20,923 nt of DNA from CAYXWH01 sp964468755. GTDB lineage: Bacteria; Chloroflexota; Dehalococcoidia; Dehalococcoidales; RBG-16-60-22. Shown piece by piece: positions 8,645 to 17,039 of this stretch; within the stretch, counting starts at the first letter, position 1, and every line of letters starts with the position of its first letter. The DNA is taken from assembly GCA_964468755.1 (NCBI GenBank), contig CAYXWH010000032.1:1-20923 (forward strand). The letters are read 5' to 3'. The position numbers were made by a program, and so were the translations under genes. A model generated the notes under the pieces. That model was given only the letters and a program-made list of their open reading frames with translations. It was not told the origin of the DNA and did no database searches.

Positions 8645-9725
8645 CGAGTACCGTGACCCGGAATTGGGCAGGAAGCTGGTGGACAGGATACGCCGCCACT
8701 CCACCCGGCCCATACGGTTTATGGAATTCTGTGGCGGGCATACCGCCGCTATTTTTAAAAATGGCATCCGCCAGCTTCTTCCCGATACCATTGAGATGCT
8801 TAGTGGTCCCGGTTGCCCGGTATGCGTCACCGCCACTGCTGACCTGGACAAAGCCATTGCCCTGTCGCACCTGCCTGATGTCATTATCACCAGTTTCGGA
8901 GATATGGTGCGGGTTCCGGGCAGCTATTCCAGCCTGCAAACGGCCAGAGCCCAGGGTGCTGATATCCGGGTGGTCTACTCCACCCGGGATGCCCTCGCCA
9001 TCGCCCGCGATAATCAGGATAAATCGGTAGTGTTCATCGGCATCGGCTTTGAAACCACGGCCCCGGCCATAGCTGCATCCATCCTCCAGGCAGAGCAGGA
9101 AGGAATCAATAACTACTACCTCCTCTGCCTACATAAGCTCTGCCCGCCGATAATGAAAACGCTCCTTTATTTGGGCGAAGTCAGGCTCAACGGTATTGTC
9201 GGTCCGGGGCATGTCAGCAGTATTATCGGCTCCCACCCCTACCAGTTTATTCCCGATGAGTACCATATCGGTTGCGTCATTTCCGGGTTTGAACCGCTGG
9301 ACATCCTGCTCACCATCGACCGTCTGGTCACCCAGGTTGAGGACGGGCAACCCGGTGTAGAGATAGCCTACCGCCGCGGGGTCAAGCCCGAAGGCAATCA
9401 GCCGGCCCTCCGCCTCATGGAGACCGTGTTTGAGATCGCCGATGCCAACTGGCGCGGTATCGGTATCGTGCCAGCCAGCGGTCTTAGGTTGCAGGCAAAA
9501 TACCGTCGTTTCAATGCCGAAGGCAGGTTCGACATCAACACCGGCACACCCCATGAACCTGAAGGCTGTATTTGCGGCAGCATTCTCCGCGGTGTGAGCA
9601 CGCCTCTCGACTGCCCGCTTTTCGGCGAGACCTGTACCCCGGAACACCCGGTAGGCCCCTGCATGGTATCGGCTGAGGGGAGCTGTGCCACCTATTACCA
9701 CTATGGAGACAGTAATGACAGATAG
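8631..9725 (+). CDS. hypD: Hydrogenase Fe-CN/CO assembly protein HypD
   Basis: HypD is an iron-sulfur scaffold that assembles the Fe(CN)2CO centre with HypC and HypE. It has 364 residues, the usual length. The cysteine motifs are FMEFCGGHT (active-site Cys near residue 28), GPGCPVCVT (redox pair) and IGFETTAPA. The C-terminal [4Fe-4S] cysteines lie within GCICGSILRG, DCPLFGETC and GPCMVSAEGSC. The start is GTG at 8631 with GAGGG about 7 nt upstream, overlapping the hypC end by 14 nt. The C-terminus overlaps hypE by 11 nt. Such overlaps imply coupled translation across the operon. Confidence 0.97.
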   Translation: MKFTDEYRDPELGRKLVDRIRRHSTRPIRFMEFCGGHTAAIFKNGIRQLLPDTIEMLSGPGCPVCVTATADLDKAIALSHLPDVIITSFGDMVRVPGSYSSLQTARAQGADIRVVYSTRDALAIARDNQDKSVVFIGIGFETTAPAIAASILQAEQEGINNYYLLCLHKLCPPIMKTLLYLGEVRLNGIVGPGHVSSIIGSHPYQFIPDEYHIGCVISGFEPLDILLTIDRLVTQVEDGQPGVEIAYRRGVKPEGNQPALRLMETVFEIADANWRGIGIVPASGLRLQAKYRRFNAEGRFDINTGTPHEPEGCICGSILRGVSTPLDCPLFGETCTPEHPVGPCMVSAEGSCATYYHYGDSNDR

Positions 9726-10719
9726 GGTCTTACTCGCCCACGGCAGCGGTGGCAAACTCAGCCATGATTTAATTGAACAGGTCTTGCTGCCCCTTCTGGA
9801 TAATCCCATTCTGAATACGCTGGATGACTCAGCAGTCTTTGAGCTTGGCGGGCGCCTCGCCTTTACCACCGACAGCTACACCGTCAACCCCATCTTCTTC
9901 CCCGGCGGGGATATCGGCCGGCTCGCAGTATGCGGCACGGTAAACGACCTATCGATGAGCGGAGCCGTTCCTGAATATTTGAGCTTGAGCTTTATTATTG
10001 AAGAAGGCTTGCCCATCGCCGAACTGAAACAGATTGTTACTTCCATCGGCGAAACCGCCGCTGAGTCCGGAGTGAGCATTGTTACCGGTGACACCAAGGT
10101 GGTCAATCAGGGCGCTGCGGACAAGCTCTTCATCAATACTGCCGGCGTCGGTGTCATTGCCAGCGGAGTAAACATTTCGGCAGCCTATGCACGCCCCGGA
10201 GACAAGGTCATCGTCAACGGCAACCTCGGCGACCACGGCATTGCCGTGCTTAGCCAGCGTGAAGGGCTGAACTTCCGGGTCACGGTTAAAAGCGATTGTG
10301 CCCCGCTCAACCATCTGGTAGCCGATATGCTGGATGTCTCCGCCACCATTCACTGTCTGCGTGACCCGACCCGCGGTGGACTGGCTACCACACTCAACGA
10401 CTTTGCCCAACAATCGAGGGTTGGCATAATTATTGAAGAAGACAGGATACCGGTGGATAGAGCGGTGTTAGCCGCCTGTGAGCTTCTCGGCTTTGACCCC
10501 CTCTATATCGCCAATGAGGGCAAGCTGGTGGCAGTAGTGGCGGCAACCGATGCCGGTGCCGTCCTGAAGGCAATGAGTCAAAACCGATATGGCGCCAATG
10601 CCGCCATCATCGGTGAAGTAGTCGCCGAGCACCCCGGCAGAGTGGTCATGAAAACCCGTCTCGGTGCGTCCCGCATCGTGGATATGCCGGTCGGTGAGCT
10701 ACTGCCCCGAATTTGCTGA
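9715..10719 (+). CDS. hypE: Carbamoyl dehydratase HypE
   Basis: HypE dehydrates the carbamoyl group received from HypF at its C-terminal cysteine to a thiocyanate, the source of the cyanide ligands. It has 334 residues. The N-terminus has LLAHGSGGK. The ATP-binding AIRS/PurM-type core follows, with DDSAVFELGG, FTTDSYTVNP and VCGTVNDLSMSGA. The protein ends in the diagnostic PRIC, with the catalytic cysteine as the last residue. The ATG at 9715 is preferred, since GGAGA lies about 6 nt upstream and the length fits. Upstream ATGs at 9685 and 9703 add atypical residues and lack a ribosome site. Confidence 0.97.
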   Translation: MTDRVLLAHGSGGKLSHDLIEQVLLPLLDNPILNTLDDSAVFELGGRLAFTTDSYTVNPIFFPGGDIGRLAVCGTVNDLSMSGAVPEYLSLSFIIEEGLPIAELKQIVTSIGETAAESGVSIVTGDTKVVNQGAADKLFINTAGVGVIASGVNISAAYARPGDKVIVNGNLGDHGIAVLSQREGLNFRVTVKSDCAPLNHLVADMLDVSATIHCLRDPTRGGLATTLNDFAQQSRVGIIIEEDRIPVDRAVLAACELLGFDPLYIANEGKLVAVVAATDAGAVLKAMSQNRYGANAAIIGEVVAEHPGRVVMKTRLGASRIVDMPVGELLPRIC

Positions 10720-10728
10720 GCGAGCGCG

Positions 10729-11220
10729 ATGGCAGAATATACCGTTCATAGCCAATCAGGTGAGAAGCCACCCCGAACCCTGGTTATCGGTGTGGGCAAC
10801 CTTCTCCTCAAAGATGAGGGGATTGGAGTCCATGTGGTGAGAGCCCTTCAGGAAGTTCACCTCACTGATGACGTCAGCCTTATCGATGCCGGGACAGCCC
10901 CGGACCTTATCGCCTACGCCAATGCCGGAGATAAACTGATTATTATTGACGCGGCAAAAGGTGACGGTGAACCCGGCACCGTGTACCGGCTCCACCCCTG
11001 CGACTTATCCACGCCGACCGTGTTAGCCATTTCCGCCCATGACCTGGGGGTAGAACAGGGACTGGCACTCCTCAAGCTTATGGGTAATGAGCCCGGAGAA
11101 ACCATTATCATCGGAATTGAGCCCAAAGAGATAGATTTCGGGACTGAGCTGTCCGCCGAGCTTCAGAAAAAGTTACCCCACATACTAAATACAGTCCTTA
11201 ACGAAATCGGCACCGCCTAG
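10729..11220 (+). CDS. [NiFe] hydrogenase maturation endopeptidase, HycI/HyaD family
   Basis: This peptidase removes the C-terminal extension of the hydrogenase large subunit after nickel insertion. It has 163 residues. The nickel-sensing acidic residue is in GNLLLKDEGIGVH, the second acidic ligand is in IDAGTAPDL and the histidine ligand is in SAHDLGVEQG. All three metal-binding positions are present, so it should be active. The first 15 residues before RTLVIGVGN are an unusual short extension. It starts 9 nt after hypE and ends the hyp operon. The large subunit it would cleave is not in this window. The exact subtype (HycI, HyaD, HupD or FrcD) cannot be decided from sequence inspection. Confidence 0.92.
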   Translation: MAEYTVHSQSGEKPPRTLVIGVGNLLLKDEGIGVHVVRALQEVHLTDDVSLIDAGTAPDLIAYANAGDKLIIIDAAKGDGEPGTVYRLHPCDLSTPTVLAISAHDLGVEQGLALLKLMGNEPGETIIIGIEPKEIDFGTELSAELQKKLPHILNTVLNEIGTA

Positions 11221-11278
11221 CCGTATTGAGCCATTTCCAGAGAAGTAATCTTGTAGCTATGTATACTTAACTGATATA

Positions 11279-11290
11279 GGTATATATACC
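11279..11290. promoter_or_regulatory. Dyad site 1 upstream of formate dehydrogenase operon
   Basis: GGTATATATACC is a perfect 12-bp palindrome embedded in the longer repeat ATATAGGTAT (11274-11283). A second copy lies exactly 66 bp downstream. It is a candidate operator for an unidentified regulator. No known factor is assigned. Confidence 0.4.
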
Positions 11291-11344
11291 AATTAATAAT
11301 AATGAGCCTTAGCATATACTGTTACATATGTTATAAAAAATATA

Positions 11345-11356
11345 GGTATTTATGCC
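11345..11356. promoter_or_regulatory. Dyad site 2 upstream of formate dehydrogenase promoter
   Basis: GGTATTTATGCC is a near-palindrome sharing the flank ATATAGGTAT (11340-11349) with site 1. It ends 9 bp before the -35 element at 11366, a position typical of activator binding. The 66-bp spacing between copies is about six helical turns. Confidence 0.45.
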
Positions 11357-11365
11357 TAATATATA

Positions 11366-11395
11366 TTGACAGGCTTTTTCTTAATAGCTTATACT
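11366..11395 (+). promoter_or_regulatory. Sigma-70-type promoter for formate dehydrogenase operon
   Basis: A perfect TTGACA (11366-11371) and TATACT (11390-11395) are separated by 18 bp. The predicted start is near 11402, giving a leader of about 175 nt before the catalytic subunit gene. The leader contains the hairpin at 11453-11481. Confidence 0.7.
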
Positions 11396-11452
11396 GGCTC
11401 GAATGACCTGAAAATATTTTTATTTGCCATAGACGATGGATTTTAATAATGA

Positions 11453-11481
11453 GGGGGAAGTATCTGATCCCCCCCTTTTTT
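11453..11481 (+). terminator. Intrinsic terminator-like hairpin in the fdh leader
   Basis: GGGGGA (11453-11458) can pair with TCCCCC (11468-11473) around a 9-nt loop, and a run of six T follows at 11476-11481. Alternative register G5/C5 pairs are possible because of the seven-C run. It lies about 235 nt after the hyp operon and, more notably, about 60 nt downstream of the promoter at 11366-11395. It could end hyp transcripts, attenuate the fdh operon, or both. Confidence 0.6.
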
Positions 11482-11577
11482 ATATGTTCAACCATTAGAG
11501 GAGAATAATAGCCAAATAAAAAATAAGCAACCAAATCCGCAAATAGTGCTATCCTGAACTTATTTTTAGGAGGTATT

Positions 11578-14500
11578 ATGGAGCTAAGCCGAAGAGATTT
11601 TCTGAAAACCTCTGGAGCGGGGCTGGGTGGTATCTTCTTGCTGGGAGCATTCAATGGTGGCACCGCTTTTGCCTCACCTCCCAAATTCCTCCCCCTTAAA
11701 AAGAAGCTCGGTGAAATGAGCACCATCTGTCCCTATGACGCTTCGGGCTGCGGTTTTATTGTGGCTACCGAAAACGGCAGGGTTATCAATATCGAGGGTG
11801 ACCCGGACCATCCCGTCAACCGCGGCGCCGCCTGTGCCAAAGGCGCCTCGATGCGCCAGCTATCCGCGGATAATCCCTGGCGTTTAAGTAATGTCCTGTA
11901 CCGCCGTCCCGGCGGGACCGACTGGGAAGAAAAGTCATGGGACTGGGCAATTGACACCATCACCCGCCGGATTAAAGATACCAGAGACGCCAACTTCACC
12001 GAACGTGACAGCAACGGCAATCTGGTCAACCGCACCGATGCCATCGCCAACCTGGGTGGTTCCGCACTTGATAATGAAGAGTGCTACCTCCTGGCAAAGA
12101 TGGCGCGAGCCCTGGGTCTGGTCTACATCGAGCACCATGCCCGCATATGACATTCCCCCACGGTCGCCAGTTTGGCGGAAACGTTCGGCCGCGGGGCGAT
12201 GACCAATCACTGGAATGATATTGCCAACAGCAATTGCATAATGGCCATTGGCTCCAATCCGGCGGAAAATCACCCGGCTGCTTTTGGCCATATCACTGAA
12301 GCCAAGGAACGCGGGGCCAAACTCATCAGCATTGACCCCAGGTTCACCAGGACTTCAGCCAAAGCCGATATCTACTGCCCGCTGCGGTCGGGAACGGATA
12401 TCGCCTTCATCAACGGCATGATTAAGTACGTGCTGGATGACATTGAGCGAAACCCCGGTCACTATAATATGACCTACATTACCGAGTATACCAACGCCTC
12501 TTTCCTGATTCATCCCGATTACAGGGGGCCCGCTGAGCTGGAAGGTCTCTTCTCCGGCTACGCCGGTAGCCATAATGAGACCGATGCCGGCAAGCGAAAA
12601 TATGATAAATCCTCCTGGCAGTTCCAGCGAGACGATGGCGGAATCCCGAAGCGGGACAAGATCCTGAAAGACCCCGACTGTGTCTTTCAGCTGGCAAAGA
12701 GGCATGTAGCCCGCTACACCCCGGAAATGGTGTCGCAAATTACCGGCGCTCCCGTAGACACCTTTCTTTCCGTATGCCAGCATTTCGCCGCTACCGGCGG
12801 TGTTGGTAAGTCGGGTACCATTCTCTACGCCATGGGAACCACCCAGCACACCTATGGAGCCCAGAACATCCGCTCTTACTGCATTCTGCAGCTCCTCCTG
12901 GGCAATATCGGCGTTGCTGGCGGCGGTATTAATGCCATGCGGGGAGAGTCAAACGTCCAGGGCTCCACTGACCACTGCCTCCTTTTCCATATCCTTCCCG
13001 GCTACTTGAAGGTGCCGGTGGATAGCGATACCAGCCTTGAGACATACATGAAAAGGGCTACTCCCACCAGCAGTGACCCCCTCAGCGCCAACTGGTGGCA
13101 ACACACGCCGAAATACATTACCAGCCTGCTTAAAGCCTGGTACGGCAATGCCGCTACCAGAGCCAACGATTTCGGCTTCCATTATCTGCCCAAGATTGAG
13201 TCGGGCAAGAACTACTCCCATATCTCCCTGTTCGAAGCTATGTACTCCGGCATCATCAAGGGCCTCATGTGCTGGGGTCAGAACCCGGCAGTCGGTGGTC
13301 CCAATGCCAACCTGGAACGCCTGGCTATGGACAGGCTGGACTGGATGGTGGTCGCCGATATCTGGCATACCGAAACAGCCAGTTTCTGGAAACGCCCCGG
13401 AGTCAACCCGGCTGATATCAAGACCGAGGTCTTCCTCCTCCCCGCCCTGAATTCCTTTGAAAAGGAGGGCAGCATCACCAACAGCGGTCGCTGGATGCAG
13501 TGGCGTTATGCGGCTGCTGACGGTCCCGGAGACGCTATGGACGACCTCTGGATGATAGACCGGATAACCCGCACGCTCAAGGAGCTTTATAGCAAAGAAG
13601 GCGGCCCCGGTGCCGATTCAATCACCAAACTCCACTGGAATTACGGGACTGACCACCCGGACGTCCACGCCGTCGCCAGGGAAATCAACGGCTATGACCT
13701 GACCACCGGCAAGCTGCTACCCAGCTTTGGCAAATTGAAGGATGACGGTACGACCAGCTCAGGGAACTGGCTGTACTGCGCCAGTTATACTGAAGAGGGC
13801 AATATGGCGGCGCGCCGTGACCTCACCCCCGGCGACTATAACATTGGAATGTATCCCAGGTTCGCCTGGTGCTGGCCGGTTAACCGCCGCATTATCTACA
13901 ACCGCGCCTCGGTAGACCTGTTCGGGGAACCATGGGACAAGGAACATCCGGTAATCTGGTGGAAGGGAGATAAATGGACCGGCGACGTTCCTGACGGTGG
14001 CTGGCCGCCGATGGCGGTTGACCCGGAGAAGACCAAATATCCCTTCATCATGAAGCCTGATGGCTTCGCCAACATGTTCGGACCCGGCATGGCGGAAGGA
14101 CCGCTGCCCGAGCATTACGAGCCCTGGGAATCCCCGGTTCAGAATCTTATGTCCAGGCAGCAAAATAACCCGGCGTTCAAGATATGGCGTCCCGATGAGC
14201 AGGGAACTCCGGATGAATACCCGGTTGTATGCTGCACCTACCGGGTCTGTGAGCACTGGCAGGGCGGTCAGATGACCAGAAACATGCCCTGGGTAATCGA
14301 AGCCATGCCTGAGCCCTTTGTTGAGATGAGCGAAGAACTGGCGGCGGAACACGGTATTGCCAATGGCGACCGGGTTATCGTAGCTTCGAAACGAGGACAG
14401 GTGAACATGGTTGCCGTGGTGACCAAGCGTTTCAAGCCCTTCCAGATGAACGGACACAACGTGCATCAGGTCGGCGTTGTCTGGCACTGGGGCTACATTG

Positions 14501-14607
14501 GCTTGTCTACTGGTGATAGTGCCAATATGCTTACTCCCCATGTGGGTGACGCCAATACCATGATACCGGAATACAAAGCCTTCCTGGTCAAAATCCGGAA
14601 GGCTTAA
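11578..14607 (+). CDS. fdnG: Selenocysteine-containing formate dehydrogenase catalytic subunit (FdnG type)
   Basis: This Mo/W-bis-MGD enzyme oxidises formate to CO2 on the outer face of the membrane. The gene reads through an in-frame TGA at 12148-12150 as selenocysteine 191 (E. coli FdnG has Sec196), giving 1009 residues, the family length. The context HARI-Sec-HSPTVASLAETFGRG matches the family closely. The N-terminus has a Tat signal, LSRRDFLKTSGAG followed by a hydrophobic stretch. The [4Fe-4S] ligands are C51, C58 and C86. The position expected to be the second cysteine is Asp54 (CPYDASGC). Lys88 follows in CAKGAS. Downstream segments such as IDPRFTRTSAKAD, RSGTDIAFINGM and the C-terminal LTPHVGDANTMIPEYKAFLV match FdnG. 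AGGAGGT lies 5 nt before the ATG. If the TGA were ignored, annotation would split this into two genes. Confidence 0.97.
12148..12186 (+). promoter_or_regulatory. UGA selenocysteine codon with bacterial SECIS element
   Basis: The UGA is followed 14 nt later by a stem-loop. CGCCA (12165-12169) pairs with TGGCG (12173-12177) around a GTT loop, and T64-G78 can add a wobble pair. Position and loop sequence (CCAGTTTGG) resemble the element recalled from E. coli fdnG. It would bind SelB carrying Sec-tRNA. Confidence 0.85.
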
Positions 14608-14641
14608 GCGGTAAGAGCCAAGCCCTTATTTGGAGGAGAAA

Positions 14642-15472
14642 ATGGCAGAAAAAGCAATTCTATATGATGCAACCCGCTGTACCGCGTGTCGTGGATGCCA
14701 GGTAGCCTGCAAACAGTGGAATGAAAATGATGAATATATACCGACACCCGCCGATGAAAACGGCGTTCTGGCAAAGAACTGGGGCAGCTATGAAAACCCG
14801 CCCGACCTTTCACCGACAACATGGCTCAAAATGGAATTCAGAGAAGTAGAGGCGGGGGGTAAGATACGCTGGCTCTTCACCCGGCGGTCATGCATGCACT
14901 GTACCGACGCCGCCTGTGTCCGGGTCTGTCCCAGCGGTGCTCTCTACCACGATGCACTCGGTTTTGTCGGCTATAATAAAGACCTGTGCACCGGCTGCGG
15001 CTATTGCATAGAAGCCTGTCCGTTCGACGTTCCGCGCACTGACCGCAACATCATTGTCGGAATTGCCAAAATGGACAAATGCACTTTTTGCACCACCCCC
15101 GGTCTGAATCGGATTGCCGAAGGCTATGAGCCAGCCTGTGTTAAAACCTGTCCCCCCAAGGCACTGCTCTATGGCGACCGCGATGAGATGGTATCAGTGG
15201 GCAGAGAACGTGTGGCGAAACTGAAAGCCCAGGGCTGGAGTAATGCCTATCTGTATGGCGAGAATGAACTCGACGGCCTGCACGTTATGTATGTGCTTGA
15301 TGATTCTCCCGCCGTCTACGGATTGCCGGTTGACCCCCAGGTTTCCGCAGCCACCATTGCCTGGCAGGACGTTTTGCAGCCAATCGGCTGGGCCGTGGGT
15401 GGACTGGCTATCATCGGACTTGGCCTCAACTATATGGTCGCCCGTGCCAATGTCAAAAAGGAGGAGAAATGA
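14642..15472 (+). CDS. fdnH: Formate dehydrogenase iron-sulfur subunit (FdnH/FdhB type)
   Basis: This electron-transfer subunit passes electrons from the catalytic subunit to the membrane cytochrome. It has 276 residues. Four ferredoxin-like cysteine groups are visible: CTACRGCQVACK (residues 13-23), CMHCTDAACVRVCP, CTGCGYCIEACPFDVP, and CTFC with CVKTCP. Together they can hold four [4Fe-4S] clusters. A single C-terminal membrane segment (about 245-268, IGWAVGGLAIIGLGLNYMV) anchors it, as in E. coli FdnH. There is no signal peptide, so it is likely co-exported with the Tat-signalled partner. The ATG at 14642 has GGAGGAG directly upstream. A TTG at 14630 overlaps that site and is rejected. The stop overlaps the next start as ATGA. 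Confidence 0.96.
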   Translation: MAEKAILYDATRCTACRGCQVACKQWNENDEYIPTPADENGVLAKNWGSYENPPDLSPTTWLKMEFREVEAGGKIRWLFTRRSCMHCTDAACVRVCPSGALYHDALGFVGYNKDLCTGCGYCIEACPFDVPRTDRNIIVGIAKMDKCTFCTTPGLNRIAEGYEPACVKTCPPKALLYGDRDEMVSVGRERVAKLKAQGWSNAYLYGENELDGLHVMYVLDDSPAVYGLPVDPQVSAATIAWQDVLQPIGWAVGGLAIIGLGLNYMVARANVKKEEK

Positions 15473-16125
15473 CGAACCATGAAGTAGTAAAGTACCGGAA
15501 GCCTATACGGGTATTGCACTGGGTGCACACCGGGGCCTTCGTGTTCCTGTTCCTCACCGGTTTGTTCCTTTTTATCCCTCAGCTCGGTTTTCTGGCCCAG
15601 GATAGCTGGACACGGGTTATCCACCGCGTTGCTGCACTCATCTTTGTCATTGCCCCCATTATCTACATTACCATGGACTGGAAAGGAGCATGGGCAGGAA
15701 TCAAGCAGGCTTTTACCTGGGGTACCGAAGATATCGGCTGGTTGAAGGCAGCCCCCGTCTATTATTTTTTTGGTGATGAAAGCACTATGCCACCTCAGGG
15801 GTCGCTGAATACCGGTCAGAAGCTGTGGTGGTTTATTGTCATTGTTTTCGGGGTTATCTTCGTGATAACCGGCTGTATCCTTTGGTTTTTCAAAACGATA
15901 GCCCCGGCGGCATTGCTGCAATGGACGGTTTTTGTACATGATATTGCCTTTATCGTCAGCGGAGCGATGCTCTTTGTCCACATTTACCTGGGCGTTTTCC
16001 ACCCCCTGATGGCCGAAGCCTGGGGCTCGATGATAAACGGCAAGATTTCCGCCGAGTATGCCAAAGACCACCATCGCAAGTGGTATAATGAAATATCCAA
16101 TAGCAAGGGAGTGAAGTCAAGTTGA
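15469..16125 (+). CDS. fdnI: Formate dehydrogenase cytochrome b subunit (FdnI type)
   Basis: This membrane subunit takes electrons across the membrane to the quinone pool. It has 218 residues with four hydrophobic segments, at about 21-42, 50-70, 120-141 and 155-177. Candidate haem ligands are His17, His52, His157 and His171. The 14-residue spacing of the last two equals that of the haem ligands in E. coli FdnI (His155/His169). The cytoplasmic tail ends DHHRKWYNEISN, like related cytochromes. Its presence shows that this is a quinone-linked respiratory enzyme, unlike the NrfD-type anchors seen in some related complexes. It overlaps fdnH by 4 nt and the fdhE start by 4 nt. Confidence 0.94.
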   Translation: MTNHEVVKYRKPIRVLHWVHTGAFVFLFLTGLFLFIPQLGFLAQDSWTRVIHRVAALIFVIAPIIYITMDWKGAWAGIKQAFTWGTEDIGWLKAAPVYYFFGDESTMPPQGSLNTGQKLWWFIVIVFGVIFVITGCILWFFKTIAPAALLQWTVFVHDIAFIVSGAMLFVHIYLGVFHPLMAEAWGSMINGKISAEYAKDHHRKWYNEISNSKGVKSS

Positions 16126-16939
16126 CACCAGACAACTGTGAACTAATTCTGAAAAAGCTAGAAGCGCAGCGAAAGGAGGAGGGGGAAATCTCCCTCCTCC
16201 TAGAATTCTATGAGAAGCTTATCCAAATTTATTCTCGAGTGAGCCGGCAGATAAGCGTGTCCGGGCGCCTGGACCCACAATCGCTTGACCCGGCTATCAA
16301 GCAAGGCTTGCCACTGGTAAGCTTCGCCAAAGTAACAGTCAACTGGTCATTGCTACCGGAGGTGTTCTCCCAGGTTATCGCTGTCTTTGACCACTATCCC
16401 GATTTATTCGGCGTTATTCCGAAAAAATGGAAGCTCCCCGGGGCAGGTAACACACTCACCGAAGAAACGGTCAGGGAATGGTTAGCCGAAGCCAGGCTAC
16501 CTGCTACGCTCTCTGCCCGGGGTGCCAGCAAAGCGCTGTTGCCGTCCGTTATCCAGGCTGCGGTAAAGCCATTTCTGAGCAGCCTGGCTCAAATGTATAT
16601 CGATTCAATCGACCCGGAACGGTGGCGCCGTAACTACTGCCCCATTTGTGGGGGTGTCCCTGATTTTGCCTATCTGGACAGGGAACGCGGGTCGAGGTGG
16701 CTCATCTGTTCACAGTGTGATACCGAATGGCTTTTCCAGCGCCTCCAGTGTCCTTTCTGCGGCACGGAGGACCAGAAGGCCCTTGCCTATTTTACCGATG
16801 ATAAGGGATTATACCGTCTCTACATATGTGAGCGATGCCAGCAGTACCTGAAAGCCATTGACCTGCGACAGACGGATGGTGAAGTGCTCTTGCCTCTGGA
16901 ACGCTTCTATACGCTGGACCTTGACCAACAAGCCCAGCA
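16122..16939 (+). CDS. fdhE: Formate dehydrogenase accessory protein FdhE, 3' end lost in gap
   Basis: FdhE is a cytoplasmic rubredoxin-like protein needed for the assembly or quality control of Tat-exported formate dehydrogenases. About 272 residues are visible; the family is near 300, so about 30 are missing. Four CxxC pairs are visible in the C-terminal half: YCPICGG, ICSQCDTEW, QCPFCGTED and ICERCQQY, which would bind iron or zinc. The start is TTG at 16122, overlapping the fdnI stop (TTGA), with AGGGAG about 10 nt upstream. The stop codon lies in the N run at 16940-17039. After that run this frame gives only six residues and a stop, so no continuation is supported. Confidence 0.9.
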
Positions 16940-17039
16940 NNNNNNNNNNNNNNNNNNNNNNNNNNNNNNNNNNNNNNNNNNNNNNNNNNNNNNNNNNNNN
17001 NNNNNNNNNNNNNNNNNNNNNNNNNNNNNNNNNNNNNNN
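16940..17039. other. Assembly gap (100 N) between fdhE and fdhD
   Basis: There are exactly 100 unknown bases. It hides the last part of FdhE and the start codon and first residues of FdhD. The true length is unknown. Confidence 0.95.

Noticed and set aside
12172..14607. A separate 811-residue molybdopterin oxidoreductase gene starting after the TGA
   Set aside because: The frame is the same as the upstream Tat-signal ORF. The TGA sits exactly at the FdnG selenocysteine position with a SECIS-like stem-loop, and selC is nearby, so it is one gene and not a pseudogene or split gene.
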